Both the position numbers and the translations under genes were made by a program. Shown here in pieces: positions 8,417 to 16,844 of a stretch of 64,000 nucleotides of DNA. The notes beneath the pieces were generated by a model. The model was not told where the DNA came from, searched no databases, and saw nothing but the letters and a program-made list of their open reading frames with translations. This stretch comes from Eubacterium ramulus ATCC 29099 (GTDB taxonomy: Bacteria; Bacillota; Clostridia; Lachnospirales; Lachnospiraceae): positions 22,642 to 86,641 of the forward strand of contig NZ_KI271135.1 of the NCBI RefSeq assembly GCF_000469345.1. Reading direction: 5' to 3'. Within the stretch, counting starts at the first letter, position 1. Each line of letters starts with the position of its first letter.

Positions 8417-9412
8417 TTAATAATCAAACTGGCGATAATATCTTCTGATTTCCATTGGATGGCAATTGATCTGCTCCATATGCGCATCAATACGCTGTGT
8501 TACAGCATGCGTTACCAGATGAGACAGATTTCCACGGAATTCCTCGCTGATTCCTTTCAACTCATAGTCTTTGGAATCAATTACTGTGTAATTTGCACAA
8601 ACACGCGGCAGGAATTTTACTACTCGTTCACTCAGAGAACGCTGTGCATCTTCACCTACAAATACAGTGACCGGTGTATCACGGTCTACAATTTCCAGCA
8701 TTCCATGGAAAAATTCTGCACTGTGGATAGATTTTGTACGGATCCAATGCTGCTCTTCCCAGTAGCACATTGCATAAGAATATGTGGAACCATACTGATT
8801 ACCTGCTCCTACAAAATAATGGATACTGTCATTGCAATGTTTCTTTGCAAATGCCTCTCCAAATGCATCCGCTGCTTTCTCAACTTCTACCAGATCTACA
8901 GCCAGATTTTCATCCAGTTCTTTGTAATACCGATCATATTCCGGGAATTCACCTGCATTGTACATAAAACGGTCTGCAACCATAAAAAACTTCAGCTGTT
9001 CATTGCCCGGATATGCAATTTCATAATCTACGATCTGTGCCAGTTCTGCAGTATCCACATCAATAAATCCAAGCACCTTTGCTCCCGCTGCAGAAGCTTT
9101 TTTGACACCTTCCACCATCTCGATGGTACTTCCGGTTACGGATGAAACCACAACAATCGTATCTGCTCCAACTTTTTTATTTCCAGTTGTCAGATATTCT
9201 GCTGCATTTTCCACGAAAAAGTCAAGTCCTGATTTTTCTTTCATATGAACTTCTGCCTGTAAGCAGGAAGCATAAGTGCCTCCTATGCCAAGCCAGCAGA
9301 TATTTTTAAATCCATCTTTACAGATCTGGTCTACAATTTCTTCGATTTTCCCGCGCAATGCAAGTGCACCTTTTACTCTGTCAATCTGTTTCTGCTCATC
9401 AAATTTCAACAT
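8417..9412 (-). CDS. frlB: Fructoselysine-6-phosphate deglycase-like SIS protein (FrlB)
   Basis: SIS-domain protein of 331 residues, predicted to split fructoselysine 6-phosphate into glucose 6-phosphate and lysine. Two SIS modules are visible: the first with LGIGGTYAS near residue 41 and SSVTGSTIE near 90, the second with FVGAGNQYGS near 195. The SAEFFHGMLE segment near 240, with its conserved Glu and His, is characteristic of the FrlB/GlmS-isomerase family and contributes the active site. It is the first gene of frlBCD. The related FraB deglycase (fructose-asparagine) is an alternative, but the FrlC neighbour argues for fructoselysine. No amino-sugar transporter gene is adjacent. Confidence 0.85.
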   Translation of the reverse strand: MLKFDEQKQIDRVKGALALRGKIEEIVDQICKDGFKNICWLGIGGTYASCLQAEVHMKEKSGLDFFVENAAEYLTTGNKKVGADTIVVVSSVTGSTIEMVEGVKKASAAGAKVLGFIDVDTAELAQIVDYEIAYPGNEQLKFFMVADRFMYNAGEFPEYDRYYKELDENLAVDLVEVEKAADAFGEAFAKKHCNDSIHYFVGAGNQYGSTYSYAMCYWEEQHWIRTKSIHSAEFFHGMLEIVDRDTPVTVFVGEDAQRSLSERVVKFLPRVCANYTVIDSKDYELKGISEEFRGNLSHLVTHAVTQRIDAHMEQINCHPMEIRRYYRQFDY

Positions 9413-9471
9413 GATATTTTGATATCCTCCTTTAATTCCTTTTCCTTTTTTGTAACCACTTTATATGAATT

Positions 9472-9499
9472 ACTATACCACATTTTTTTAAATAGTCAA
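9472..9499 (-). promoter_or_regulatory. Promoter of frlBCD
   Basis: On the minus strand, TTGACT (9499-9494) and TATAGT (9477-9472) are 16 bases apart, giving a leader of about 55 nt to the frlB start. Confidence 0.6.
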
Positions 9500-9652
9500 C
9501 ATCTTTTTTTAAAATGTTATTCTAAGCATTTAATAACTATATGTTTTTTTGCGATTATATCTTGTGTTTTATTCATTATCATTCATTTTTTTGGCATATT
9601 TGCATAACCGACTGATTTAGACCACTAATCCGTTTTTTTATACCAATAATAT

Positions 9653-9682
9653 TTGACGAACAGATTGCATCTGTTATATGAT
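9653..9682 (+). promoter_or_regulatory. Promoter of the tandem GntR genes with an operator in its spacer
   Basis: TTGACG (9653-9658) and TATGAT (9677-9682) are 18 bases apart. The spacer is almost wholly filled by a perfect inverted repeat, AACAGAT-TGC-ATCTGTT (9659-9675), a likely GntR operator for autoregulation. Confidence 0.65.
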
Positions 9683-9790
9683 AGAAACAAGCAACTATTC
9701 GGTAGCATGAATGTAAAAGATGTTCTATAATAATCTTTTCATATAGTTATTTTTAAAATTGGAAGTAAAAGGAGCGTATTTTTAAAATTT

Positions 9791-10525
9791 ATGAGAAAAA
9801 ATTTACTGACAATGGATGTCATTCTTGCAAAAGAGATCATATACATGTTGAAAAATGAAGGCTATCACCCCGGAGACCGTCTTCCTTCTGAGCGTTTTCT
9901 TGCGGAACATTTTCATGTGCAGCGGCCTACTATCCGGAATGCCCTGGCACAGCTTGTGCGTGAGCATTACCTTTTTTCCCAGGAAAGACTTGGATATTTT
10001 GTTGCTCCGGATAGAATCAAAATATCTACTCACACCTGTACTGATAATTTTGATCCCGGAGAAAGATGTCCGAATATTCGCTGGCAGCCTTATTCTTTTG
10101 AAGAAATTTTAGTAGATAAACGTCTCTCCGGCAAAATGCTGATCCCGGAACAAACACCAGTTTATAAAATCCTTTTCATTTATTATGAAAACGACACCCC
10201 GCTGTGCCTGGATTATTCTTATACTCCAATCGATATCTATCCTGGTCTGACTGCTGAAATTCTGGGTTCACGCCCGATTTTGAATGTATTGCAGACTGAT
10301 CTTCAGATACCGATTTTGAAATCCAATCAGCGTGTGACACTCATTTACACAAATGAGGAAGAATCCAGTCTGCTCCAAACTGCACCGGGTAGTCCCATGA
10401 TGAAATACAAAGGTCTGGTATATGACGACACCGGCAGACTGATTCACTTTTTTGAAGACATTATGAAAATAGATGATTTTGCATTTATCAGAGATGCGGA
10501 AATGGAGGAATCATGGAACAATTAA
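9791..10525 (+). CDS. GntR/HutC-family regulator, first of a tandem pair
   Basis: Transcription factor of 244 residues with an N-terminal winged helix (LPSERFLAEHF..RPTIRNAL, residues about 35-60) and a C-terminal UTRA effector domain. Members divergent from frl operons (FrlR type) respond to fructoselysine derivatives and usually repress. The ribosome site AAGGAG at about 9769 is unusually far (about 16 bases) from ATG 9791, so an internal start at 9812 is possible. It overlaps the next regulator by 13 bases. A heterodimer or ligand division between the two paralogues is conceivable but unproven. Confidence 0.8.
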   Translation: MRKNLLTMDVILAKEIIYMLKNEGYHPGDRLPSERFLAEHFHVQRPTIRNALAQLVREHYLFSQERLGYFVAPDRIKISTHTCTDNFDPGERCPNIRWQPYSFEEILVDKRLSGKMLIPEQTPVYKILFIYYENDTPLCLDYSYTPIDIYPGLTAEILGSRPILNVLQTDLQIPILKSNQRVTLIYTNEEESSLLQTAPGSPMMKYKGLVYDDTGRLIHFFEDIMKIDDFAFIRDAEMEESWNN

Positions 10526-11265
10526 ATCATGTAGCAGCACAGGTGCGCGATATTATTGTAAGCAGGATTGAAAGCCATGAATATCTTCCCGGAGAAATGA
10601 TCCCTAGCGAACGAGTCCTGGCAGAAATGTATGGTGTAAGCCGACCTACTATCCGCACAGCCATCGATGAACTTGTAAATGAGCATTATCTCGTGCGTCG
10701 ACAGGGAAAAGGTACCTTTGTCAAGAAACCGGAATATAACAAAGTCGCTTTCGGTGTATTAAACGAATCCAAAAATGCCAGTTTCACTTCCCTTGTCCGC
10801 AATTTTGGAATCGAGATATCCAACAAATTACTGTGCACCGGTACCATCCAGGGACGTTATTATTATGCTGATAAACTTGGTCTTGCATTTGAAGAACCAA
10901 TTTATGGAATCCACCGTATCCGCCAGGGTAACAAAGAGCCACTGGCTATTGAGTACACTTACGTTCCACTGAAATTTTTCCCGGATATCGATAATTATAA
11001 CTTTGAACAGATTTCTCTGTATGACTACATGTCCACCAGAGATCACCTGCCCGTTGTTTTCCAGGAATCTCTGACCATGGTAGAAGCCGGAGATAAAATC
11101 CGTTCCTATCTGCATCTGGAAGATGAAATGATCGTCAATCACCTGGAACTGATTGGCTATGACCGACACGGTAACCTTGTAGAATATACAGAAAGTTATT
11201 CCCGCCCAGACAAACTGGAAGTACGTTTTGTATCAAATAATACAGATCAGAAACGCTGTCTGTAA
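10513..11265 (+). CDS. GntR/HutC-family regulator, second of a tandem pair
   Basis: Transcription factor of 250 residues with a canonical GntR helix-turn-helix (IPSERVLAEMYGVSRPTIRT, residues about 29-48), wing RRQGKGTFV, and a UTRA ligand-binding domain. It is paralogous to the upstream gene and translationally coupled to it (ATGGAGG site inside the previous gene). The context points to control of frlBCD. It ends at a strong terminator shared with the convergent membrane-protein gene. Confidence 0.82.
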   Translation: MEQLNHVAAQVRDIIVSRIESHEYLPGEMIPSERVLAEMYGVSRPTIRTAIDELVNEHYLVRRQGKGTFVKKPEYNKVAFGVLNESKNASFTSLVRNFGIEISNKLLCTGTIQGRYYYADKLGLAFEEPIYGIHRIRQGNKEPLAIEYTYVPLKFFPDIDNYNFEQISLYDYMSTRDHLPVVFQESLTMVEAGDKIRSYLHLEDEMIVNHLELIGYDRHGNLVEYTESYSRPDKLEVRFVSNNTDQKRCL

Positions 11266-11267
11266 AA

Positions 11268-11310
11268 AAATAAGTCGAGCGCACATGAAATTTGTGCGTT
11301 CGACTTATTT
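11268..11310. terminator. Bidirectional terminator after the GntR pair
   Basis: A 17-bp stem with one G-U pair, 11268-11284 with 11294-11310, flanked by an A-run and a T-rich run, so it works for both converging genes. Confidence 0.85.
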
Positions 11311-11324
11311 CTTCTTTATTCACT

Positions 11325-12932
11325 TTACCAGGTAGTTTTATGTTCATCAACAACCTGCAGGGTATCCGGATCAACAAGATAAAAATCTACCAGTTCCGTA
11401 CTGTAGCTTCCACCCGGATATAATTTTTCCAGTACGATTTCTGTACAGGTTTTTCCTTCATCGTTTGTTTTTTCCCCATTAAAATTAATGTACAGACGAT
11501 ATTCCACATCCACCATGCGGGTTCCTGCCTGCTCCTGACCGGCACTGATAAGTCCATAGGTTTCTCCCTTTGCATTTGCATCGAAGCTCAATTCTGCGTC
11601 TGTAAACTGTCCTTCGTTTTGCAAATACTCAAACACTGCTGTTATCTCGTTTTCAAGCAGCTGATACTGTTCGAGTTCACTCGAATAAGAGTCAGAATCA
11701 GAAATGCCGTTATCTGTTGCGGATTCTCCGGCAGTTTCATCTGATGCGCTATTGGATGCGCCATTTGTTGAATTGTCTGTTATATCCTGATTGGCATCGG
11801 ATGAATCAGTACTATCCTCTGACCAGTTTGAATCTGCTGACGGCAGACAGCTATTTATTCTTTGCATAACAAACGGATTATTTGTCCGATACAGTGTCGT
11901 TGTCACGTTATATGCGCGCTCAGAATACGCCTTCAGATAGGTATACTTTTCATCCTGCGATATCACTTCTTCCTTCCATTCCAGTCCCAAATAGATTATG
12001 ACACTGTTTTCTGCCATGCAAAGCAGAAAGATTGCACATATAATAACAAAGCAGACCTTGTTAACGGAGCTTCTTCTCGAGAATGTTTCATTGCCAAACA
12101 GCCGGATATTCAGCCAGATGACCAGAACCAGCAGTCCAAGGAATGTCACCAGGATGGAGATCGTTGCAAACATATAACGAAGCACATATCCGCTGTCTGT
12201 ATTGATTCCAAGTGCTGCCGCATAAAACAAAATGCAGTACGCAAGGAAAATGCTGATACATCCAATACGAAGCGGATGCTCCTTTTTCACCACAACACTC
12301 TGCTTCATGACTTCTGTTAAAGTTTCTGCATCTCTGTGATCCACACATTCTCTGACAATATCAGTAGCTGGAAATCCTTTTGATCTGACTTCAATGCCAT
12401 TGTAACAAATGAATGTTTCCTGCATTTTCTCCTCATCATCAATGGCAAGCGCAATGATCAATCGCAGCAGCCAGATCTGTTTCAGCTGATCTGCCTTACA
12501 TTTTTCCATGACAATCTGATCCAGCGCCTGTTCCGCCAGTTCGTATTTTCGCTGACAAACATCTGCCTGCGCGCATATCACCAGATAAAAGTTACCGAGC
12601 ACAGTATTCTTTCTTCCATGTCTGTGATAAAAATACAGCGCATAATCATGCTTTTCATCCGATGACATTTTTCGTGTCTGTTTTCTGCTACCTGCATTCA
12701 ATGCCAGGCGAAGCCCGAATGCCAGAATAACCATTGCCGCTCCATAGCCCCACAATGTCTGCGTAACAAAAGCATGTGTGACGAACAGAAAATACCCTAA
12801 TAATCCATACAGAGCAAATATAAGCGCCACACCAACGCCAAGTTTTATAAAATAATTCCCTGCCCGCCTTTTTGCCACAGGATTCCAGGAGTATTCATTT
12901 TTTTGAAACTGGTCAATATTATATATATTCAT
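11325..12932 (-). CDS. Membrane protein of unknown function, Ser/Asp-rich linker
   Basis: I do not recognise this 535-residue protein. Five hydrophobic segments are visible at about residues 31-52, 58-78, 221-242, 252-278 and 291-315. Residues 80-215 are hydrophilic, helical and slightly TPR-like (cytoplasmic by the positive-inside rule). Residues 364-420 are extremely rich in Ser, Asp, Asn and Thr, and the C-terminal 115 residues form a globular domain, probably outside the membrane. It starts 21 bases downstream of greA and may be co-transcribed with it. It has no catalytic motif that I can name; a sensor or scaffold role would be a guess. Confidence 0.7.
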   Translation of the reverse strand: MNIYNIDQFQKNEYSWNPVAKRRAGNYFIKLGVGVALIFALYGLLGYFLFVTHAFVTQTLWGYGAAMVILAFGLRLALNAGSRKQTRKMSSDEKHDYALYFYHRHGRKNTVLGNFYLVICAQADVCQRKYELAEQALDQIVMEKCKADQLKQIWLLRLIIALAIDDEEKMQETFICYNGIEVRSKGFPATDIVRECVDHRDAETLTEVMKQSVVVKKEHPLRIGCISIFLAYCILFYAAALGINTDSGYVLRYMFATISILVTFLGLLVLVIWLNIRLFGNETFSRRSSVNKVCFVIICAIFLLCMAENSVIIYLGLEWKEEVISQDEKYTYLKAYSERAYNVTTTLYRTNNPFVMQRINSCLPSADSNWSEDSTDSSDANQDITDNSTNGASNSASDETAGESATDNGISDSDSYSSELEQYQLLENEITAVFEYLQNEGQFTDAELSFDANAKGETYGLISAGQEQAGTRMVDVEYRLYINFNGEKTNDEGKTCTEIVLEKLYPGGSYSTELVDFYLVDPDTLQVVDEHKTTW

Positions 12933-12953
12933 AAATGCTCCATTAGAATGCCA

Positions 12954-13457
12954 TTAAAATTTTCTGAGTCCAATACTTCCGTCATCTTCGGTGTTTTCAA
13001 TGGCACGGATTTCTACATAATAACCGGCATTTGCATTGATCTCCACGTAAACACGGTCTCCGACTTTATGACCAAGAATGGCTTTTCCGATTGGAGATTC
13101 CGTAGAAATCCAGCCTTTCAGGGAGTTTCCGCGCACGGTTGTCACCAGTGTATACACTTCTTCTTCGTCATCATCTTCAAAATATAAAGTAACTTTATTG
13201 TTGATTCCAACTTCATCGGATTTTGACTCATCGGATACAACTACCGCTGTTTTGATCATGCGCTCCAGATAACGGATACGGCTTTCGTTGGCATTTTTAT
13301 CTTTTTTTGCTGCGTGGTACTCAAAATTTTCACTGAGATCGCCATGCGCTCTTGCCTCTTTTACAGCTTCCAATGCTTCTTTACGAACTACCAGTTTCCG
13401 ATATTCGATTTCCTCTTTCATTCGTTCAATGTCTTTTTCTGTCACTTCATCATGCAT
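12954..13457 (-). CDS. greA: Transcription elongation factor GreA
   Basis: Rescues backtracked RNA polymerase by stimulating transcript cleavage. The N-terminal coiled coil carries the family signature EARAHGDLSENFEYHAAKKD (about residues 32-51), including the acidic tip residues D and E that reach the active site. The C-terminal FKBP-like domain ends with SPIGKAILGHKVGDRV and the acidic/aromatic tail. The length of 167 residues is normal. An AGAAGG site precedes ATG 13457. Confidence 0.95.
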   Translation of the reverse strand: MHDEVTEKDIERMKEEIEYRKLVVRKEALEAVKEARAHGDLSENFEYHAAKKDKNANESRIRYLERMIKTAVVVSDESKSDEVGINNKVTLYFEDDDEEEVYTLVTTVRGNSLKGWISTESPIGKAILGHKVGDRVYVEINANAGYYVEIRAIENTEDDGSIGLRKF

Positions 13458-13489
13458 AATCTCGATACCTTCTTTCCAAAAGTGAAGCG

Positions 13490-13515
13490 GACACTCACGT
13501 TCTGCTCTCGCTACT
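13490..13515. repeat. Decayed copy of the GCGGACATTCGC hairpin repeat
   Basis: About 20 of 26 positions match the copies at 1-34, including GCGGACA at one end and TCGCT at the other, but the stem is no longer well paired. It lies upstream of greA. Confidence 0.35.
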
Positions 13516-13578
13516 TCTCTCTGACACAGTTACTTTACAGCCTGCATTCGACTTGAATCTATCGCCTATTTCGGTGGA

Positions 13579-14943
13579 TTACATCGTAAAAAATCCGAAC
13601 TGTGCCATTGAATAAGTGATCAGGATGATCACCAGCATTACCGGTGCAATATATTTTATCATCACATTGTACAGTTTTTCACGATTCATTTTTTCACCAT
13701 TTCGTTTTACTTCATCTGTAACAGTCTTTGCTCCTGCCACCCATCCGATCAGAATACAGGTGCACAGTGCTACGATTGGCATTAGTACACTATTACTGAT
13801 ATAATCAAAGAAAGTCAAAAAGTCCATCCCAAGAATCTTGATATGTGCCCATGCACCATTGCCCAGAGAGGATGGAATTCCCATTATAATACTGATAATG
13901 ATGCAGATTGCAACGCTTTTCTTACGGCTGATACCGAATCGATCCATAAAGGAAGATACGATAGCTTCCATAATCGAAATGGAGCTGGTCAACGCAGCTA
14001 AGAATACAAGCACAAAGAACAAAATTCCGATGATCGTGCCACCTCTCATTTGCTCAAACACTTTCGGAAGCGTCACAAACATCAATCCTGCTCCGCTTGC
14101 TTTTGTTCCTGCTTCACCGCTGAATACATAAACTGCCGGAACGACCATAAATCCGGCCAGCAGAGCAACGACTGTATCAAAAATCTCAATCTGATTTACA
14201 GATTTTATCAGGCTTGTCTCATTTTTTGTATAAGAGCCATAAGTAACCATGATTCCCATAGCCAGACTCATAGAATAAAACATCTGTCCCATGGCTGCAC
14301 ACACTGTTTTCAGTGAAAACTTTGTAAAATCAGGCAGGAGATAGTACTTAATGCCGGCACTTGCTCCCGGTAATGTAAAAATATAAATGGAAATAATCAC
14401 AGAAATAATCAGCAATAACGGCATCAGGAATTTACTGATTTTTTCAATTCCTTTATTGACGCCAAGCAGGATAACTGCTGCAGTCAGTCCCAGATAAACA
14501 GCGAAATAGATCATCGGTGAGATCGAATTTCCGACAAAATTTCCAAAAAAACTATCTGCTGCTGCATCCAGTCCATGACCGGACACAAACGTCACCATAT
14601 ATTTAACAACCCAGCCGCCGATCACACAATAATACGGCAGAATGATCACCGGAACGATTGGTGCCAGCACACCTAAAAATCCAAATTTTTTATTGATGGC
14701 TTTGTATGCAGTACCCGGACTCTGTTTTGTCTTGCGTCCGATTGCAATCTCGGTAGTCATCAATGTAAAACCAAATGTCAGTGCCAGAATGATATATACC
14801 AGAATAAAAATACCTCCGCCATACTGCGCGGCAAGATAAGGAAAACGCCACAGATTACCAAGTCCCACTGCGCTTCCTGCTGCTGCAAGCACAAAACCGA
14901 TTCCGCCAGAGAAACTACTGCGCTCCTTTTTGTTATGTTCCAT
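13579..14943 (-). CDS. Sodium:neurotransmitter symporter (NSS) family amino acid carrier
   Basis: Na+-coupled carrier of 454 residues with about 11-12 membrane helices, similar to bacterial LeuT/MhsT-type transporters that import amino acids. TM1 holds the unwound Na+/substrate segment AAAGSAVGLGNLWRFPYLAAQ near residue 20, diagnostic for NSS. The start is set at ATG 14943, after an AGAGGA site; the frame continues upstream to 14964. The bacterial forms with a short C-terminus usually carry hydrophobic or aromatic amino acids or tyrosine/tryptophan; the substrate here is unknown. It appears monocistronic. Confidence 0.88.
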   Translation of the reverse strand: MEHNKKERSSFSGGIGFVLAAAGSAVGLGNLWRFPYLAAQYGGGIFILVYIILALTFGFTLMTTEIAIGRKTKQSPGTAYKAINKKFGFLGVLAPIVPVIILPYYCVIGGWVVKYMVTFVSGHGLDAAADSFFGNFVGNSISPMIYFAVYLGLTAAVILLGVNKGIEKISKFLMPLLLIISVIISIYIFTLPGASAGIKYYLLPDFTKFSLKTVCAAMGQMFYSMSLAMGIMVTYGSYTKNETSLIKSVNQIEIFDTVVALLAGFMVVPAVYVFSGEAGTKASGAGLMFVTLPKVFEQMRGGTIIGILFFVLVFLAALTSSISIMEAIVSSFMDRFGISRKKSVAICIIISIIMGIPSSLGNGAWAHIKILGMDFLTFFDYISNSVLMPIVALCTCILIGWVAGAKTVTDEVKRNGEKMNREKLYNVMIKYIAPVMLVIILITYSMAQFGFFTM

Positions 14944-15150
14944 ATTAAATCCTCTTTCTCTCATTATTTCTTCTGTTCCGATTTTTTATCGTCGTATCCT
15001 TCATTATATCATTGGTGCTCATATATTTCAACAAATATACGGTTCAAATCACTTTAAAACTTTATACATGTCTTTTAATCCGAGGAAATAATCAAGACCA
15101 TTCATCTACATTGTGATTCAAAAATATTGCAGAATATACAGAAGCGATGC

Positions 15151-15192
15151 AGAAAACGCAGAATCCTGTCCTGACAGGATTCTGCGTTTTCT
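15151..15192 (-). terminator. Terminator of the decarboxylase operon
   Basis: A perfect 20-bp inverted repeat (15151-15170 with 15173-15192) flanked by AAAA and TTTT. It lies just beyond the stop of the last gene, oadA, on the minus strand. Confidence 0.85.
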
Positions 15193-15233
15193 TTCAAAAT
15201 ATTAAATTTTTAAAGCCAAAGAAGCATTATTTT

Positions 15234-16643
15234 TTAAACCGGATAAGCTCCATTTTTGTGGTCAGCCGCCTCCGGATCTACCTTTGTCTGCTGTGCCTCA
15301 CGATATTTGAAGAAATCCAGTGCCTGCTGCGGGAAGAGTGCATAAGAAAGCACATCCTCATCCTGCTGTTTCCAGCGTGACATTTCATTCTCAATCTTGG
15401 CAAGTTCCGGTTCGATCAGATCTGCCGGACGACAAGTAATTGCCTTATCTTTATCCGCACCGAGAACTTTTTCCACTACTTCCGGATTGAATGGTTTTAC
15501 TGTCTGACCATATTCACCAAGTAAAATGCTCTTGGTTTCTTTGGTAGCAACTTTATAACGCTCACCCATCAGAACATTTAATACAGCCTGTGTACCTACG
15601 ATCTGGCTGGAAGGTGTTACGAGAGGTGGCTCACCAAGGTCTTTTCTTACACGCGGGATTTCTTTTAATACTTCCTCATATTTGTCCTCTGCGTTCTGCT
15701 CTTTCAGCTGAGAAATCATGTTTGAAAGCATTCCGCCCGGAACCTGATAACGTAAAGTATTGATATTTACGCCAAGTACCTTCGGATTTAACAGGCCGCT
15801 TGCCATTGCCTCCTCACGGATTTTGCCAAAGTACTCATTGATTTCAGCAAGAATATCCTGATTCAGACCGGTATCATACGGTGTACCTTTGAAGGTTTCA
15901 ACCATAACTTCTGTTGCCGGCTGGGATGTGCCCAGTGCCAGTGGAGAAATTGCAGTATCAATGATATCGCATCCGGCTTCTACTGCTTTCAGACAACTCA
16001 TAGAAGCCACACCACTTGTATAGTGGGTATGAAGCTCGATTGGAAGGCTTACATTTTCTTTTAATGCTTTTACAAGACGCTCTGCCTCATATGGAACCAG
16101 AAGGCCTGCCATATCTTTGATACAGATGGAATCTGCACCCATATCCTCGATACGTTTTGCAGTATCTACCCAATAATCCAGCGTATATGCCTCACCTAAG
16201 GTATAGGAAAGTGCAATCTGGGAATGACCTTTTTCCTTTTTGCAGGCATCTACGGCTGTCTTTAAGTTTCTCAGATCATTTAAACAGTCAAAAATACGAA
16301 TGATATCGATTCCGTTTGCAATAGATTTCTGTACAAAATATTCTACTACATCGTCTGCATAATGACGGTATCCCAAAATATTCTGTCCACGGAACAGCAT
16401 CTGCAGTTTTGTATTTTTGAAACCATCACGGAATTTTCTGAGACGCTCCCACGGATCTTCTTTCAGGAAACGCAGGGATGCATCGAAAGTTGCACCGCCC
16501 CAGCATTCAACTGCATGATAGCCGACTTTATCCATTTTATCGATGATCGGAAGCATCTGCTCTGTGGTCAGTCTGGTGGCCATCAGAGACTGATGCGCAT
16601 CACGCAGAACAGTTTCTGTTATTTTCAATGGTTTTTTCTCCAT
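15234..16643 (-). CDS. oadA: Oxaloacetate decarboxylase alpha subunit, carboxyltransferase domain (OadA type)
   Basis: Transfers the carboxyl group of a 2-oxo acid, normally oxaloacetate, onto protein-bound biotin. The HMGL/DRE-TIM-like barrel has the metal-site Asp in RDAHQS (about residue 15), the catalytic Lys in CIKDMAG (about 177) and the metal ligands in ELHTHYTSG (about 205). The 469 residues end before any biotin domain, so biotin is supplied in trans by the small carrier two genes upstream. It is the last gene of the operon, separated from oadB by a 200-base MITE-like element. Pyruvate carboxylase subunit B is a close relative, but oadB next door favours decarboxylation. Confidence 0.9.
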   Translation of the reverse strand: MEKKPLKITETVLRDAHQSLMATRLTTEQMLPIIDKMDKVGYHAVECWGGATFDASLRFLKEDPWERLRKFRDGFKNTKLQMLFRGQNILGYRHYADDVVEYFVQKSIANGIDIIRIFDCLNDLRNLKTAVDACKKEKGHSQIALSYTLGEAYTLDYWVDTAKRIEDMGADSICIKDMAGLLVPYEAERLVKALKENVSLPIELHTHYTSGVASMSCLKAVEAGCDIIDTAISPLALGTSQPATEVMVETFKGTPYDTGLNQDILAEINEYFGKIREEAMASGLLNPKVLGVNINTLRYQVPGGMLSNMISQLKEQNAEDKYEEVLKEIPRVRKDLGEPPLVTPSSQIVGTQAVLNVLMGERYKVATKETKSILLGEYGQTVKPFNPEVVEKVLGADKDKAITCRPADLIEPELAKIENEMSRWKQQDEDVLSYALFPQQALDFFKYREAQQTKVDPEAADHKNGAYPV

Positions 16644-16674
16644 GATAAATTATCTCCTTTTTTATAATCATTGC

Positions 16675-16844
16675 CTTTGTTTACGGATTGTTCCGCTGTT
16701 CCAGCTCCCACATTCCTCCCTCCATTCGAAAATCGCATGACTCTGTCCTGCTTTTTTTCTCATTGGAGGGGCGTGTCGCTAATCCTGTAAAGCATTTACA
16801 TGCAAGCATGACATGCTTTTAGGATTTCGACACTGTAAACAAAG
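16675..16844. mobile_element. MITE-like intergenic element with 10-bp terminal inverted repeats
   Basis: CTTTGTTTAC (16675-16684) and GTAAACAAAG (16835-16844) are perfect inverted ends 170 bases apart. Inside, 16773-16833 folds into a long imperfect hairpin (GTGTCG, AATCCT, AAGCAT paired with ATGCTT, AGGATT, CGACAC) with CATGCAAGCATG at its tip. No coding potential is seen. Its right end abuts the oadB stop codon. Confidence 0.55.

Larger units (their letters stand above)
9413..9790. other. frl divergent regulatory region
   Basis: AT-rich intergenic stretch of 378 bases. It holds the frlB promoter, the regulator promoter and an operator-like palindrome, listed separately. I see no convincing gene in it; a hydrophobic 62-codon frame lacks a ribosome site. 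Confidence 0.7.

Noticed and set aside
8351-9145. 264-codon plus-strand frame opposite frlB
   Set aside because: It mirrors the coding strand of a clear SIS protein, is Cys/His/Phe-rich like antisense shadows, and has no ribosome site.
9419-9607. Hydrophobic 62-codon frame in the frl intergenic region
   Set aside because: Phe/Ile-rich composition follows from the AT-rich promoter DNA; no ribosome site and it overlaps the frlB promoter.
9492-9728. Repeated AAAAGATGTT near the frlB -35 box (minus strand) and at 9715-9724 (plus strand)
   Set aside because: Too short and A-rich to separate from chance in this DNA; not symmetric.
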